DNA of 15,063 nt from Flavobacterium sp. (GCA_030153045.1 JASLID010000068.1:1-15063); one strand, 5' to 3'. Positions 6,388 to 13,673 are shown, counted from the first letter of the stretch. Numbers and translations are program-made. The notes: generated by a model not told the origin, from the sequence alone.

Positions 6388-7422
6388 ATGGAAAATTTAA
6401 TTCGATTTAAGCAATCTGATTTAGCTAAAATTACCAATTTCAGAAATGGAGAAGTAAAATTTGGAGAAAAAATACTTATCCTTCCTAATGATCAAGATGC
6501 TGAAGATTATATTAAAACTTGTGACGCTAAATACGTCATTCTTGGTATCCCAGAAGATGTTGGTGTACGAGCTAACTTAGGAAGACCCGGTGCTAAAACA
6601 GCTTGGGAAAGCACCATACAAAGCATTGCAAACATTCAACACAACAAATTTTGTAAAGGAAGCTCCATTTTAATTATCGGTCAGGTTGATGTTTCAAAAG
6701 AAATCGAATTAGCGCAAAATTTAAACGAAAACATTCCAGAAGAACGTAAAAAGCTATTCAAAATAGTCGAACAAATTGACAAAGAAGTTTCACATATTAT
6801 CTTTTCTATAATAAAAGCCGGTAAAACACCTATTATTATTGGTGGCGGACACAATAATGCCTACGGAAACATAAAAGGAATGGCTCTTGCTAAAGGAAAG
6901 CCTATCAATGCTGTTAATTTTGATGCCCATTCCGATTTTAGAATTCTTGAAGGTCGTCATAGTGGAAATGGTTTCTCTTATGCTTTCGACGAAGGCTTTC
7001 TTAAAAATTATTTCATTTTTGGACTGCATGAAAGTTATACTTCAAAAAGTGTTCTCGATACCATAAAGAAACTCGATTCTCGAATAAAATACAATACTTA
7101 CGACGAAATTAAAATTAGACAAGAAAAAAGTTTTTCACAAGAAATGACTTTGGCATTAGACCATATTAAATCCGATTATTATGGCATCGAGATTGACTTA
7201 GACTCCTTACCTAATATAGCTTCAAGCGCCATGACATTAAGTGGCTTTTCGGTTGAAGAAGTAAGACAATTTGTTTATCATTTCAGTAAAAATAAAAACG
7301 CTGCTTATTTGCATATTTGCGAAGGTGCACCATCTTTAGGTGAAGAAAAAAACAATCATTTAATAGGTAAATTAATTGGTTATTTGGTTACTGATTTCAT
7401 CAAAGGGAATAACGAAGTATAA
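6388..7422 (+). CDS. hutG: Arginase-superfamily ureohydrolase, probable formimidoylglutamase
   Basis: Members are dimanganese hydrolases. The version common in Flavobacteria is annotated formimidoylglutamase, which converts N-formimidoyl-glutamate to glutamate and formamide at the end of histidine degradation; arginase or agmatinase are alternatives. The 344 residues carry GIPEDVGVRANLGRPGA (53-69) with the typical substrate-entry loop, GGGHNNAYG (152-160) with metal ligand His155, NFDAHSDFR (177-185) with Asp179, His181 and Asp183, and GIEIDLDSLPN (266-276) with Asp270 and Asp272. All six expected metal ligands are therefore present. The usual GGGHD/E reads GGGHN and the SxDxDxxDP motif reads ExDxDxxPN, departures that fit the formimidoylglutamase branch better than true arginases. 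No other hut gene lies nearby, so the substrate is inferred from family resemblance only. It is divergent from paralog B. Confidence 0.7.
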   Translation: MENLIRFKQSDLAKITNFRNGEVKFGEKILILPNDQDAEDYIKTCDAKYVILGIPEDVGVRANLGRPGAKTAWESTIQSIANIQHNKFCKGSSILIIGQVDVSKEIELAQNLNENIPEERKKLFKIVEQIDKEVSHIIFSIIKAGKTPIIIGGGHNNAYGNIKGMALAKGKPINAVNFDAHSDFRILEGRHSGNGFSYAFDEGFLKNYFIFGLHESYTSKSVLDTIKKLDSRIKYNTYDEIKIRQEKSFSQEMTLALDHIKSDYYGIEIDLDSLPNIASSAMTLSGFSVEEVRQFVYHFSKNKNAAYLHICEGAPSLGEEKNNHLIGKLIGYLVTDFIKGNNEV

Positions 7423-7462
7423 TCATCTAAAGAGTTATTTTTCGTTTCTAATTTCAAAAGGC

Positions 7463-7470
7463 TATCTTTG
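7463..7470 (+). promoter_or_regulatory. -7 promoter element of the DEAD-box helicase gene
   Basis: TATCTTTG exactly matches TAnnTTTG. A degenerate -33 (TTC at 7441-7443) lies 19 bp upstream. Transcription starting near 7477 would give a leader of about 34 bases before ATG 7511. Confidence 0.55.
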
Positions 7471-7510
7471 TCCTGAATTGTGAATTTATACAATTCTAAA
7501 AATTGATTTT

Positions 7511-8758
7511 ATGTTATTCGAAGATTTATCACTTTCAAAAAGTATACAAAGAGCCGTTTTTGAAGAAGGTTACACTAGCCCTACTCCTATTCAAGAACAA
7601 GCTATACCTATAATATTAGCTGGGCAAGATTTAGTAGGTTGCGCTCAAACTGGTACCGGAAAAACAGCCGCTTTTGCCATTCCAATCATCCATAACTTAC
7701 ACCGAATTGTAGGTTCATCAAAAAAAGAAAAAGTCATACGTACCTTAGTTGTTACTCCAACTCGTGAACTTGCTGTTCAAATTGGAGAAAGTTTTGATAC
7801 ATATGGAAAATATACCAATTTAAGACAACTTACCCTTTTTGGTGGTGTATCACAAGTACCACAAGTAGACCAACTAAAAAAAGGTGTTGATATTCTTATT
7901 GCCACACCAGGCCGATTATTAGACCTACACAAACAAGGGTATATAAATCTAGATCATTTACATCATTTGGTACTTGATGAAGCAGATCAAATGTTAGACA
8001 TGGGTTTTATAAATGATGTCAAAAAAATTGTAAAGCTTACACCAAATAACAGACAAACATTACTTTTTTCGGCTACAATGCCTATTGCTATTCGTGAGTT
8101 GGCCGAAATGTTCTTAACAGATCCAGCAACTGTACAAGTCTCTCCAGTATCATCAACCATAGATACGGTAGACCAACGCATTTATTTTGTTGACAAATCA
8201 GATAAAAGACAATTGCTTTACCATATTATTAGAAATGAGAAATTAAGCAACATTTTAGTGTTTTCAAGAACAAAACATGGTGCCGATAATGTAGTGAAAG
8301 CATTGCGAAAGCAAGGTTTAAGTGCCGAAGCCATACATGGTGATAAATCACAAAATGCCAGACAACGTGTTTTAGATAGTTTTAAAAACAAAGAAACTGA
8401 TATTCTTGTAGCTACAGATATTGCAGCTCGTGGAATTGATATAGAATTACTTCCTTTTGTAATTAATTTTGATTTACCTAATATTCCAGAAACCTATGTA
8501 CACCGAATAGGTCGTACTGGTAGAGCTGGAAATGGTGGTATTGCGATTTCTTTTTGTGGAAAAGATGAAGAAGGCTATTGGAAAGATATTATAAAATTGA
8601 CAAAAGCCAAAGTAACCACTATCGACGAACATCCATATCCTTGGAAAAACAATGCAGGCGAACCTATAAAGCCCGAAAGCAATTCAAACCGAAGCGGTGA
8701 AAAGCATAAATCAAGAAAATCAGATAATTCAAAAAAGAATAAAAAACGCTGGTATTAA
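7511..8758 (+). CDS. DEAD-box ATP-dependent RNA helicase, RhlE-like
   Basis: It unwinds short RNA duplexes using ATP, typically in ribosome assembly, mRNA decay or cold adaptation. All family motifs are present in order: an upstream aromatic plus Q motif TPIQEQAIP (25-33), motif I AQTGTGKT (45-52), Ia PTRELAVQ (83-90), GG (111-112), Ib TPGRLLD (132-138), II DEAD (156-159), III SAT (187-189), IV ILVFSRTK (248-255), V ATDIAARGID (301-310) and VI HRIGRTGR (331-338). The two-RecA core is complete, and a Lys/Ser/Asn-rich tail (about 390-415) likely adds non-specific RNA binding. At 415 residues it is a normal length for compact RhlE types. The ATG lies 41 bases downstream of a perfect -7 element, and a strong hairpin follows the stop, so it looks monocistronic. 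The exact subfamily (RhlE against other RhlE-like paralogs) is uncertain, so no symbol is given. Confidence 0.95.
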   Translation: MLFEDLSLSKSIQRAVFEEGYTSPTPIQEQAIPIILAGQDLVGCAQTGTGKTAAFAIPIIHNLHRIVGSSKKEKVIRTLVVTPTRELAVQIGESFDTYGKYTNLRQLTLFGGVSQVPQVDQLKKGVDILIATPGRLLDLHKQGYINLDHLHHLVLDEADQMLDMGFINDVKKIVKLTPNNRQTLLFSATMPIAIRELAEMFLTDPATVQVSPVSSTIDTVDQRIYFVDKSDKRQLLYHIIRNEKLSNILVFSRTKHGADNVVKALRKQGLSAEAIHGDKSQNARQRVLDSFKNKETDILVATDIAARGIDIELLPFVINFDLPNIPETYVHRIGRTGRAGNGGIAISFCGKDEEGYWKDIIKLTKAKVTTIDEHPYPWKNNAGEPIKPESNSNRSGEKHKSRKSDNSKKNKKRWY

Positions 8759-8765
8759 AACATAA

Positions 8766-8801
8766 AAAAAACGCGATAGATGGGGAGCTATCGCGTTTTT
8801 T
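8766..8801. terminator. Bidirectional terminator between helicase and CAP lipoprotein genes
   Basis: A perfect 14-bp stem, AAAAAACGCGATAG (8766-8779) with CTATCGCGTTTTTT (8788-8801), has an eight-base loop. It lies 7 bases past the helicase stop and about 32 bases past the minus-strand stop at 8834, and its A and T runs serve both directions. Confidence 0.92.
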
Positions 8802-8833
8802 ACAATCAAATAAACAAACTAAAAAACTAACTT

Positions 8834-9334
8834 TTATTTTTTTACGAATATATTCGTGTAATATTTTTTCCCTTCTGCATTAGTACGAATTGAAATTCCG
8901 AAATGTGTAAAATCTCCTTCAATATTCGCTTTGTGTCCAGCACTGTTTAACCAAGCATTTACAACTCCTTGTGCTGTTGAATAATTATAAGCTAAATTTT
9001 CGCTCACATTTTTTGCTCCTAACGTAGTCATGATACTTTCGTATCTATCTTGAAAAAAATTATGATTAACTGAACCTGTTGAAATCATATATTTAGTATG
9101 CTCTTCAGATTTTACTGATACATAATCAATTTTTTCCAATTTATTTAATCCTAAACTTTGTCTGTGGGTATTTATTAAATCTAAAACCTGAACTTCATCA
9201 GTCACATAATTGTATGTTACATTCGCCTGAACAGTATCGGCTGTTTTTTCTGCAGTTTCTTCTTCTTTAGAACAAGATACAATTGAAAAAGAAACTAAAA
9301 CTAAAAAAACGATTTTTGATAAAGTGATTTTCAT
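8834..9334 (-). CDS. CAP/SCP-domain lipoprotein, probably surface-exposed
   Basis: The 166-residue protein (from ATG 9334) starts MKITLSKIVFLVLVSFSIVSC: a basic N-terminus, a hydrophobic core and the lipobox IVSC with lipidated Cys21. The mature end reads CSKEEE, resembling the acidic lipoprotein export signal that sends Bacteroidota lipoproteins to the outer face of the outer membrane. The remainder is a bacterial CAP domain (YkwD/SCP-like): LINTHRQSLGLNKL, EEHTKYM with a first His, SVNHNFFQDR with a second His, SENLAYNYS and WLNSAGHKANI. These are the usual CAP cavity residues; biochemical roles in bacteria remain poorly known. An in-frame TTG at 9343 could add three residues (MGL), but ATG 9334 gives a cleaner signal peptide and fits the mapped promoter. 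The gene appears monocistronic, with its own promoter and a shared terminator downstream. Confidence 0.9.
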   Translation of the reverse strand: MKITLSKIVFLVLVSFSIVSCSKEEETAEKTADTVQANVTYNYVTDEVQVLDLINTHRQSLGLNKLEKIDYVSVKSEEHTKYMISTGSVNHNFFQDRYESIMTTLGAKNVSENLAYNYSTAQGVVNAWLNSAGHKANIEGDFTHFGISIRTNAEGKKYYTNIFVKK

Positions 9335-9368
9335 AAGCCCCAAAATTTGTGTTGTTGTGTGTTACTGT

Positions 9369-9398
9369 CAAAATCATTATCTGTTATTGACAGGACAA
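9369..9398 (-). promoter_or_regulatory. Promoter of the CAP lipoprotein gene
   Basis: On the minus strand TTG (plus 9396-9398) is followed by 19 bp and TGATTTTG (plus 9369-9376), a 7/8 match to the Flavobacterium -7 element TAnnTTTG with good spacing. The predicted start near 9362 leaves a leader of about 28 bases before ATG 9334. Confidence 0.5.
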
Positions 9399-9408
9399 CA
9401 TTACACAA

Positions 9409-9445
9409 AAAATCGATAAACTACCAAATAAAATCGATAAACTAC
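9409..9445. repeat. Two tandem copies of a 16-bp repeat upstream of the CAP promoter
   Basis: AAAATCGATAAACTAC occurs exactly twice, at 9409-9424 and 9430-9445, with a 21-bp period (about two helical turns). A degenerate third copy may follow at 9448-9460 (10 of 13 matching). The array begins 11 bp upstream of the -33 element of the CAP gene, which is where an activator would bind; each copy contains the palindrome ATCGAT. Confidence 0.7.
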
Positions 9446-9482
9446 ACAAAATCAATCAATTAATGAAATAAAACTTACAATT

Positions 9483-10127
9483 TTAAGGAGCAAGTCTTTC
9501 TACTTTCCAGGAAAAGTCTTTTTCTAATTTATATCTAATTCGATCATGAAGTCGGTTGGGACGACCTTGCCAAAATTCAATTTCCTGAGGTTCAACAAGA
9601 TAGCCGCCCCAGTGTTTTGGTCTTAAAATTTCTTTGCCTTGAAAATCGGCTTCCAATTGTTTCAATTTTTCGTCTAAAACTTCTCTCGAAGAAATAACTT
9701 CACTTTGATTAGAAACAATTGCTCCAAGCTTACTTCCGTCAGGTCTGGATTCAAAATAGCCATCAGATAAATTTTCAGCTACTTTTTTAGCAATTCCTTT
9801 AATAATGATTTGTCTTTCCATAGAATGCCAGAAAAAAGACAAACAAACATTTGGGTTATTGGCTATGGCTTTCCCTTTTTCGGAATTGTAATTGGTATAA
9901 AAAATAAAACCTTCATAGGTAAATTGCTTCAGTAATACGACCCTAGATTTTGGAAAACCATCTAAACCAATAGTAGAAACTGTCATCGCATTTACTTCGT
10001 CTACTCCACCGAAATCTTCCAATTCATGAAACCATCTTTTAAAAAGTGAAATGGGATCTTCGGGAAGATTAGTTTCTAGCAATTCGCTTTTCTCGTATGA
10101 TTTTCTATAGTTGCTTAAATCTTCCAT
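9483..10127 (-). CDS. pdxH: Pyridoxamine/pyridoxine 5'-phosphate oxidase
   Basis: An FMN-dependent cytosolic enzyme that oxidises pyridoxine or pyridoxamine 5'-phosphate to pyridoxal 5'-phosphate, the last step of PLP synthesis and salvage. The 214-residue length is typical. Seen: SRVVLLK (61-67) and YTNYNSEKGK (77-86) lining the FMN site, RQIIIKG (105-111), YFESRP (124-129), SNQSEVISSR (139-148), and the C-terminal signature HWGGY (172-176) plus EFWQGRPNRLHDR (184-196), whose Arg and His residues bind substrate phosphate and flavin. All conserved parts are intact. It starts 18 bp after the ribonuclease Z stop and is very likely the last gene of the proline dehydrogenase-rnz-pdxH cluster. I see no hairpin after its stop; the 139-bp gap beyond carries the regulatory region of the CAP gene. 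Confidence 0.96.
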   Translation of the reverse strand: MEDLSNYRKSYEKSELLETNLPEDPISLFKRWFHELEDFGGVDEVNAMTVSTIGLDGFPKSRVVLLKQFTYEGFIFYTNYNSEKGKAIANNPNVCLSFFWHSMERQIIIKGIAKKVAENLSDGYFESRPDGSKLGAIVSNQSEVISSREVLDEKLKQLEADFQGKEILRPKHWGGYLVEPQEIEFWQGRPNRLHDRIRYKLEKDFSWKVERLAP

Positions 10128-10145
10128 ACTCTAAAATTTTAAAGG

Positions 10146-11051
10146 TTATAATTCAAAAAAAGCGCCATCGTCACCTAAAAGACAATTCTCAAAAATAGTT
10201 TCTGCTTCTTCTTTAAACAAATTAATTGAAGGGTAACGAGTAGAATAATGACCTAAAATTAATTGTTTACAGTTAGCTTTCAGGGCAATTTTAGCAGCTT
10301 GTTTAGCGGTTGAATGCATTGTTTTTTCGGCTAAACTTTCTTCAGAGTCTAAAAAAGTAGTCTCGTGATATAAAACATCAACATCTTTTATAAGAGGAAT
10401 AATGCTTTCATCATAAACGGTATCTGAACAAAAGGCATAGCTTTTAGGAGCTAATGGATCAAAACTCAAATTGGCATTGGGAATTATACGCCCATCTTCT
10501 AATGTAATGTCTTTTCCGTTCTTAATATTCTGATAATAACATTTATCAATCTCATAATCTTGTACGGCAGCAACATTCAGTTTACGTTCTTTGGGTTTTT
10601 CTTGAAAAAGAAATCCATTAGTGTATACTCTATGTTTTAACGGAATTGTTTTCACAATTACCTTATCATCTTCAAAAATAACTTCTGATTCGGTCGATGT
10701 TAGTTCGACGAAATTCAACTCGTACTGCGGCCAAGAATTAGATAACTTCAATTGAAGTTTGATAATTTCCTGAATCCCTTTCGGGCCATACACAGTTAGC
10801 GGGTTGTTCCTATTCAATAAATTGAAAGTGGAAATTAATCCAATCAATCCGTAAAAATGATCACCATGCAAATGGGAAATAAAAATATGATTGATACCTG
10901 AAAATTTAACTTTGTTCTTACGAAGCTGTACCTGCGTTCCTTCTCCACAATCAATTAGAAACAATCTATTTCTTATTTCTAATACTTGCGATGTAGGATT
11001 CGTAAAAGTGCGAGGTGTAGCGGCGTAACAACCCAGTATGGTAAGATTCAT
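10146..11051 (-). CDS. rnz: Ribonuclease Z
   Basis: A zinc endonuclease of the metallo-beta-lactamase fold that removes 3' trailers from tRNA precursors. At 301 residues it is the short (ElaC-like) form. Seen: TPRTFTNPTS near the N-terminus, IDCGEGTQVQLRK (33-45), the zinc motif HLHGDH (60-65) with His60, His62, Asp64 and His65, PLKHRVYTNGF (137-147) with His140, FCSDTVYDE (207-215) with Asp210, YHETTF, MHSTAKQAA (245-253), and LGHYSTRY (266-273) with His268. The segment between roughly 150 and 195 corresponds to the flexible exosite arm, which carries a GxP-like KPKERK region. The ATG shares one base with the TAA of the proline dehydrogenase gene, so the two are probably translationally coupled; pdxH follows 18 bp downstream. 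Confidence 0.95.
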   Translation of the reverse strand: MNLTILGCYAATPRTFTNPTSQVLEIRNRLFLIDCGEGTQVQLRKNKVKFSGINHIFISHLHGDHFYGLIGLISTFNLLNRNNPLTVYGPKGIQEIIKLQLKLSNSWPQYELNFVELTSTESEVIFEDDKVIVKTIPLKHRVYTNGFLFQEKPKERKLNVAAVQDYEIDKCYYQNIKNGKDITLEDGRIIPNANLSFDPLAPKSYAFCSDTVYDESIIPLIKDVDVLYHETTFLDSEESLAEKTMHSTAKQAAKIALKANCKQLILGHYSTRYPSINLFKEEAETIFENCLLGDDGAFFEL

Positions 11052-12223
11052 TAGTTTTTATTCTTTCTTCTGTTTCGCTCCGTTTTTATTAAAGTTAATT
11101 CACGACTGGTTTGCCCAGCAACTGAAGTGTTTTCTTCTGCACGACGAATTAAGTATGGCATCACATCTTTAACAGGGCCAAAAGGCAAATATTTCGCCAC
11201 ATTATACCCTTCATGAGCTAAATTGTAGCTGATATTATCGCTCATTCCGTACAATTGTCCGAACCAAACTCTGAAGTCATTTTTAGCAATCCCTTTATAA
11301 TGCATGGTTTCCATTAATTTATAAGAACTGTCTTCATTGTGTGTTCCTGCAAAAATGGCCATTTGATCAATATGCTCAATCATATAAGCTACTGCATCAT
11401 CAAAATTATAATCGGTTGCTTGTTTAGATACACATATAGGTGATTTGTATCCTTTTTCTTCCGCACGCTTATTTTCTTTTTCCATATAAGCGCCACGAAC
11501 CAATTTCATTCCTATATAAAAACCTTTAGCAATTGCTTCTTGGTGCAATTTTTTCAAATAATCCAATCGGTCCCAACGGTACATTTGCAATGTGTTGTAA
11601 ACAATCGCTTTTTGTTTGTTGTATTTTTGCATCATTCGAGCAACTAAATCATCGGCAGCATCTTGCATCCAACTCTCTTCACCATCAATCAACAAAGCTA
11701 CGTCATTATCGTATGCAGCTTTACAAACTTGATCAAAACGAGCTTCCACTCTACTCCATTCTGCTTGTTCTGCTTCGTTTAAAGTTTGTCCTTCTCCTAA
11801 TTTTTCATACAATTCAAAGCGACCAAAACCAGTTGGTTTAAAAACTGCGAATGGTATGGCTTTCTTTTCTTTAGCAAATTCAATAGTTTTTAAAGTCATT
11901 TGCAAAGCATCGTCAAAATGTGCTTCATCTTCTTTGCCTTCAACTGAATAATCTAAAACCGAAGAAACGCCTTTAGTAAACATTTTATCTACTACCGGAA
12001 TACAATCGTCTTCAGAAACACCACCGCAAAAATGATCAAAGACCGTAGCACGAATTAGCCCTTCGACTGGTAAATTCGCCTTAAGAGCAAAATTTGTTAC
12101 AGCGGTTCCAATTCTAACCAAAGGTTGAGAATCAATCATTTTAAATAAAAAATAAGCTCTGTCGAGTTCAGTATCGCTTTTAAGTGAAAAAGCATTTTGA
12201 GTATTATTGAAAATTTTGTCCAT
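11051..12223 (-). CDS. Proline dehydrogenase (monofunctional)
   Basis: It oxidises L-proline to 1-pyrroline-5-carboxylate with FAD, passing electrons to the quinone pool at the inner membrane. The 390-residue protein is monofunctional, without the P5C dehydrogenase half of PutA, and resembles the long mitochondrial-like PRODH group more than the short 300-residue bacterial type. Seen: FAVFKPTGFGR (125-135), KLVRGAYMEKE (240-250), FAGTHNED, FGQLYGMSDNI (321-331) and YLPFGPVKDVMPYLIRRAEEN (345-365), whose Arg pair and Glu bind the proline carboxylate. The tail is very basic (ERNRRKNKN). It leads a minus-strand cluster with rnz and pdxH, overlapping rnz by one base. The start ATG at 12223 is supported by a perfect -7 element about 20 bases upstream. 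The P5C-oxidising partner is not in this window. Confidence 0.95.
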   Translation of the reverse strand: MDKIFNNTQNAFSLKSDTELDRAYFLFKMIDSQPLVRIGTAVTNFALKANLPVEGLIRATVFDHFCGGVSEDDCIPVVDKMFTKGVSSVLDYSVEGKEDEAHFDDALQMTLKTIEFAKEKKAIPFAVFKPTGFGRFELYEKLGEGQTLNEAEQAEWSRVEARFDQVCKAAYDNDVALLIDGEESWMQDAADDLVARMMQKYNKQKAIVYNTLQMYRWDRLDYLKKLHQEAIAKGFYIGMKLVRGAYMEKENKRAEEKGYKSPICVSKQATDYNFDDAVAYMIEHIDQMAIFAGTHNEDSSYKLMETMHYKGIAKNDFRVWFGQLYGMSDNISYNLAHEGYNVAKYLPFGPVKDVMPYLIRRAEENTSVAGQTSRELTLIKTERNRRKNKN

Positions 12224-12242
12224 AGAAAATAATAATGTTATG

Positions 12243-12250
12243 CAAATATA
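12243..12250 (-). promoter_or_regulatory. -7 promoter element of the proline dehydrogenase cluster
   Basis: On the minus strand this reads TATATTTG, an exact match to TAnnTTTG. A weak TTT lies about 20 bp further upstream in place of TTG. The predicted start near 12236 leaves a leader of about 13 bases before ATG 12223. The divergent aroB promoter must lie in the remaining 70 bp; TTATTTTG at 12286-12293 is its best (7/8) candidate. Confidence 0.5.
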
Positions 12251-12320
12251 CTACTCGAGCGCATTTTTTTAAATAAAAAATACTTTATTTTGCGGTGCAC
12301 AATTAATCTTTTATGCCTTT

Positions 12321-13388
12321 ATGGTCCCAATCGTATCAAACGGATATTCAATTTATTTCAATCAAGGAGGTTACAACAGCTTAAATACTTATTTGAAAGA
12401 GCATCATTTTTCAAAAATATTTATAATTGTAGACGAGAATTCGAATGAATTTTGTTTGCCAAATTTACTGCCTCTTATTGAAGTTGAGTCTACTATTGAA
12501 ATTATCGAACTCGAATCTGGTGAAGAAAATAAAACCATTGAAACCTGCCTGCAAGTCTGGAATGTACTTATTGAATTGGGTGCCGACAGAAAAAGTCTAA
12601 TCATCAATTTAGGAGGAGGAGTTATTACGGATATGGGCGGATTTATCGCTTCAACTTATAAAAGAGGTATTCCTTTTATTAATATTCCTACTACCTTATT
12701 ATCGATGGTTGATGCTTCTGTAGGAGGAAAAAACGGAGTCGATTTAGGCGGATTAAAAAACCAAATTGGAACCATTACAAATCCAGCAATGGTTATTATC
12801 GATACCAATTATATTGAGTCGCTTCCGCAGAATCAGATGCGTTCCGGATTGGCTGAAATGCTAAAACATGGATTGATTGCTAAAAAATCGCATTGGGATA
12901 AGTTTAAAAGCCTTACTGAAATAGATTTTACTGATTTTGATGATTTAATTCGAGAATCAGTTGAAATTAAAAGCAATATTGTTGCTCAAGATCCTACAGA
13001 AAACGGAATTCGAAAAGCACTAAACTTCGGACATACATTAGGTCACGCTATTGAAACTTATTTTCTAGAAAATCCAAATAAAACATCATTATTACACGGC
13101 GAAGCCATAGCTGCTGGAATGATTATGGAAAGTTTTATTTCGTTAGAACAGAAACTCATTTCAAAGGAAGAATTTAACGAAATTAAATCCGCTTTGAACA
13201 ATATTTTCGAAAGAATACATATTGATGAATCTGAAGAAGAATCCATCATAGAATTGCTCATTCACGACAAAAAAAATGAGTACGGAAAAGTACAATTTGC
13301 ACTTTTAAACGGAATTGGGAATATAAAATTAGACCAAATTACTGATAACGAAACTATTAAAAGAGGATTTCAGGATTATAAAATTTAA
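12321..13388 (+). CDS. aroB: 3-dehydroquinate synthase
   Basis: It converts DAHP to 3-dehydroquinate, the second step of the shikimate route to aromatic amino acids, using NAD+ and a divalent metal (Zn or Co). The 355-residue length is normal. Seen: ESGEENKT (65-72), LGADRKSLIINLGGGVITD (86-104) with the NAD-binding glycine stretch, IPTTLLSMVDASVGGKNGVD (122-141), GLAEMLKHG (176-184) with metal ligand Glu179, NFGHTLGHAIE (235-245) with His238 (ligand) and His242 (substrate), and LLHGEAIAAGM (257-267) with ligand His259. All catalytic residues are present. ATG 12321 directly precedes the expected N-terminal strand; an ATG at 12313 is in another frame. It is divergent from proline dehydrogenase. 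Only a weak AT hairpin follows it. Confidence 0.95.
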   Translation: MVPIVSNGYSIYFNQGGYNSLNTYLKEHHFSKIFIIVDENSNEFCLPNLLPLIEVESTIEIIELESGEENKTIETCLQVWNVLIELGADRKSLIINLGGGVITDMGGFIASTYKRGIPFINIPTTLLSMVDASVGGKNGVDLGGLKNQIGTITNPAMVIIDTNYIESLPQNQMRSGLAEMLKHGLIAKKSHWDKFKSLTEIDFTDFDDLIRESVEIKSNIVAQDPTENGIRKALNFGHTLGHAIETYFLENPNKTSLLHGEAIAAGMIMESFISLEQKLISKEEFNEIKSALNNIFERIHIDESEEESIIELLIHDKKNEYGKVQFALLNGIGNIKLDQITDNETIKRGFQDYKI

Positions 13389-13412
13389 AGAATTTTTAAT
13401 AAAATCTTTTTT
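13387..13412 (+). terminator. Weak possible terminator after aroB
   Basis: AAAGA (13387-13391) and TTTT (13393-13396) pair with AAAA (13401-13404) and TCTTT (13405-13409) around a bulged A and a TAAT loop, with T-rich sequence after. The stem is nearly all A-T and overlaps the aroB stop, so termination would be inefficient at best. Confidence 0.25.
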
Positions 13413-13431
13413 AATACCATATATAATTTTT

Positions 13432-13439
13432 TAAATTTG
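13432..13439 (+). promoter_or_regulatory. Candidate -7 promoter element upstream of speA
   Basis: TAAATTTG exactly matches TAnnTTTG. The implied start near 13446 would fall about two bases inside the ATG of the 58-codon ORF and about 228 bases before the speA start, giving speA a long leader. A second, weaker -7-like TACTTTTA lies at 13644-13651, closer to speA. Confidence 0.4.
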
Positions 13440-13443
13440 CCTC

Positions 13444-13620
13444 ATGAATAAACACAACAAACACAGTATTTTTAACACTTATCAAAAAGTCCTTCTTGAT
13501 GAGATGTTTGTTGTTTTAAAAACATTTTTTAAAATTAATTCGGTAATTTTTCATTACTTGACTTCAAATAAGTTTATAAACAAAGAATTAGAAATAGTTT
13601 TCGCAAATATTAGAGTTTGA
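13444..13620 (+). CDS. Doubtful small ORF (58 codons) in the speA leader
   Basis: Bases 13444-13620 encode a 58-residue peptide beginning MNKHNKHSIFNTYQK and ending FANIRV, with no known motif and no clear signal peptide or membrane helix. It has no Shine-Dalgarno sequence. The best upstream promoter element would start transcription at or just past its ATG, so it would be leaderless or untranslated. A 10-bp inverted repeat, ACAACAAACA (13454-13463) with TGTTTGTTGT (13505-13514), lies inside it. In DNA this AT-rich an ORF of this size can arise by chance. It could be a small protein, a leader peptide for speA, or non-coding. Confidence 0.25.
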   Translation: MNKHNKHSIFNTYQKVLLDEMFVVLKTFFKINSVIFHYLTSNKFINKELEIVFANIRV

Positions 13621-13673
13621 ATAAATCGTATGCTTTTTTTTTATACTTTTAATTCTAATTTACTGATAAATAA

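Noticed and set aside
9335..9343. TTG start for the CAP lipoprotein giving MGLMKITL
   Set aside because: ATG 9334 gives a standard Lys-initiated signal peptide and a more usual start codon; the extra three residues add nothing.
11533..11841. 102-residue plus-strand ORF antisense to proline dehydrogenase
   Set aside because: The opposite strand has strongly conserved proline dehydrogenase sequence. The ORF has no recognisable motif and no initiation signal.
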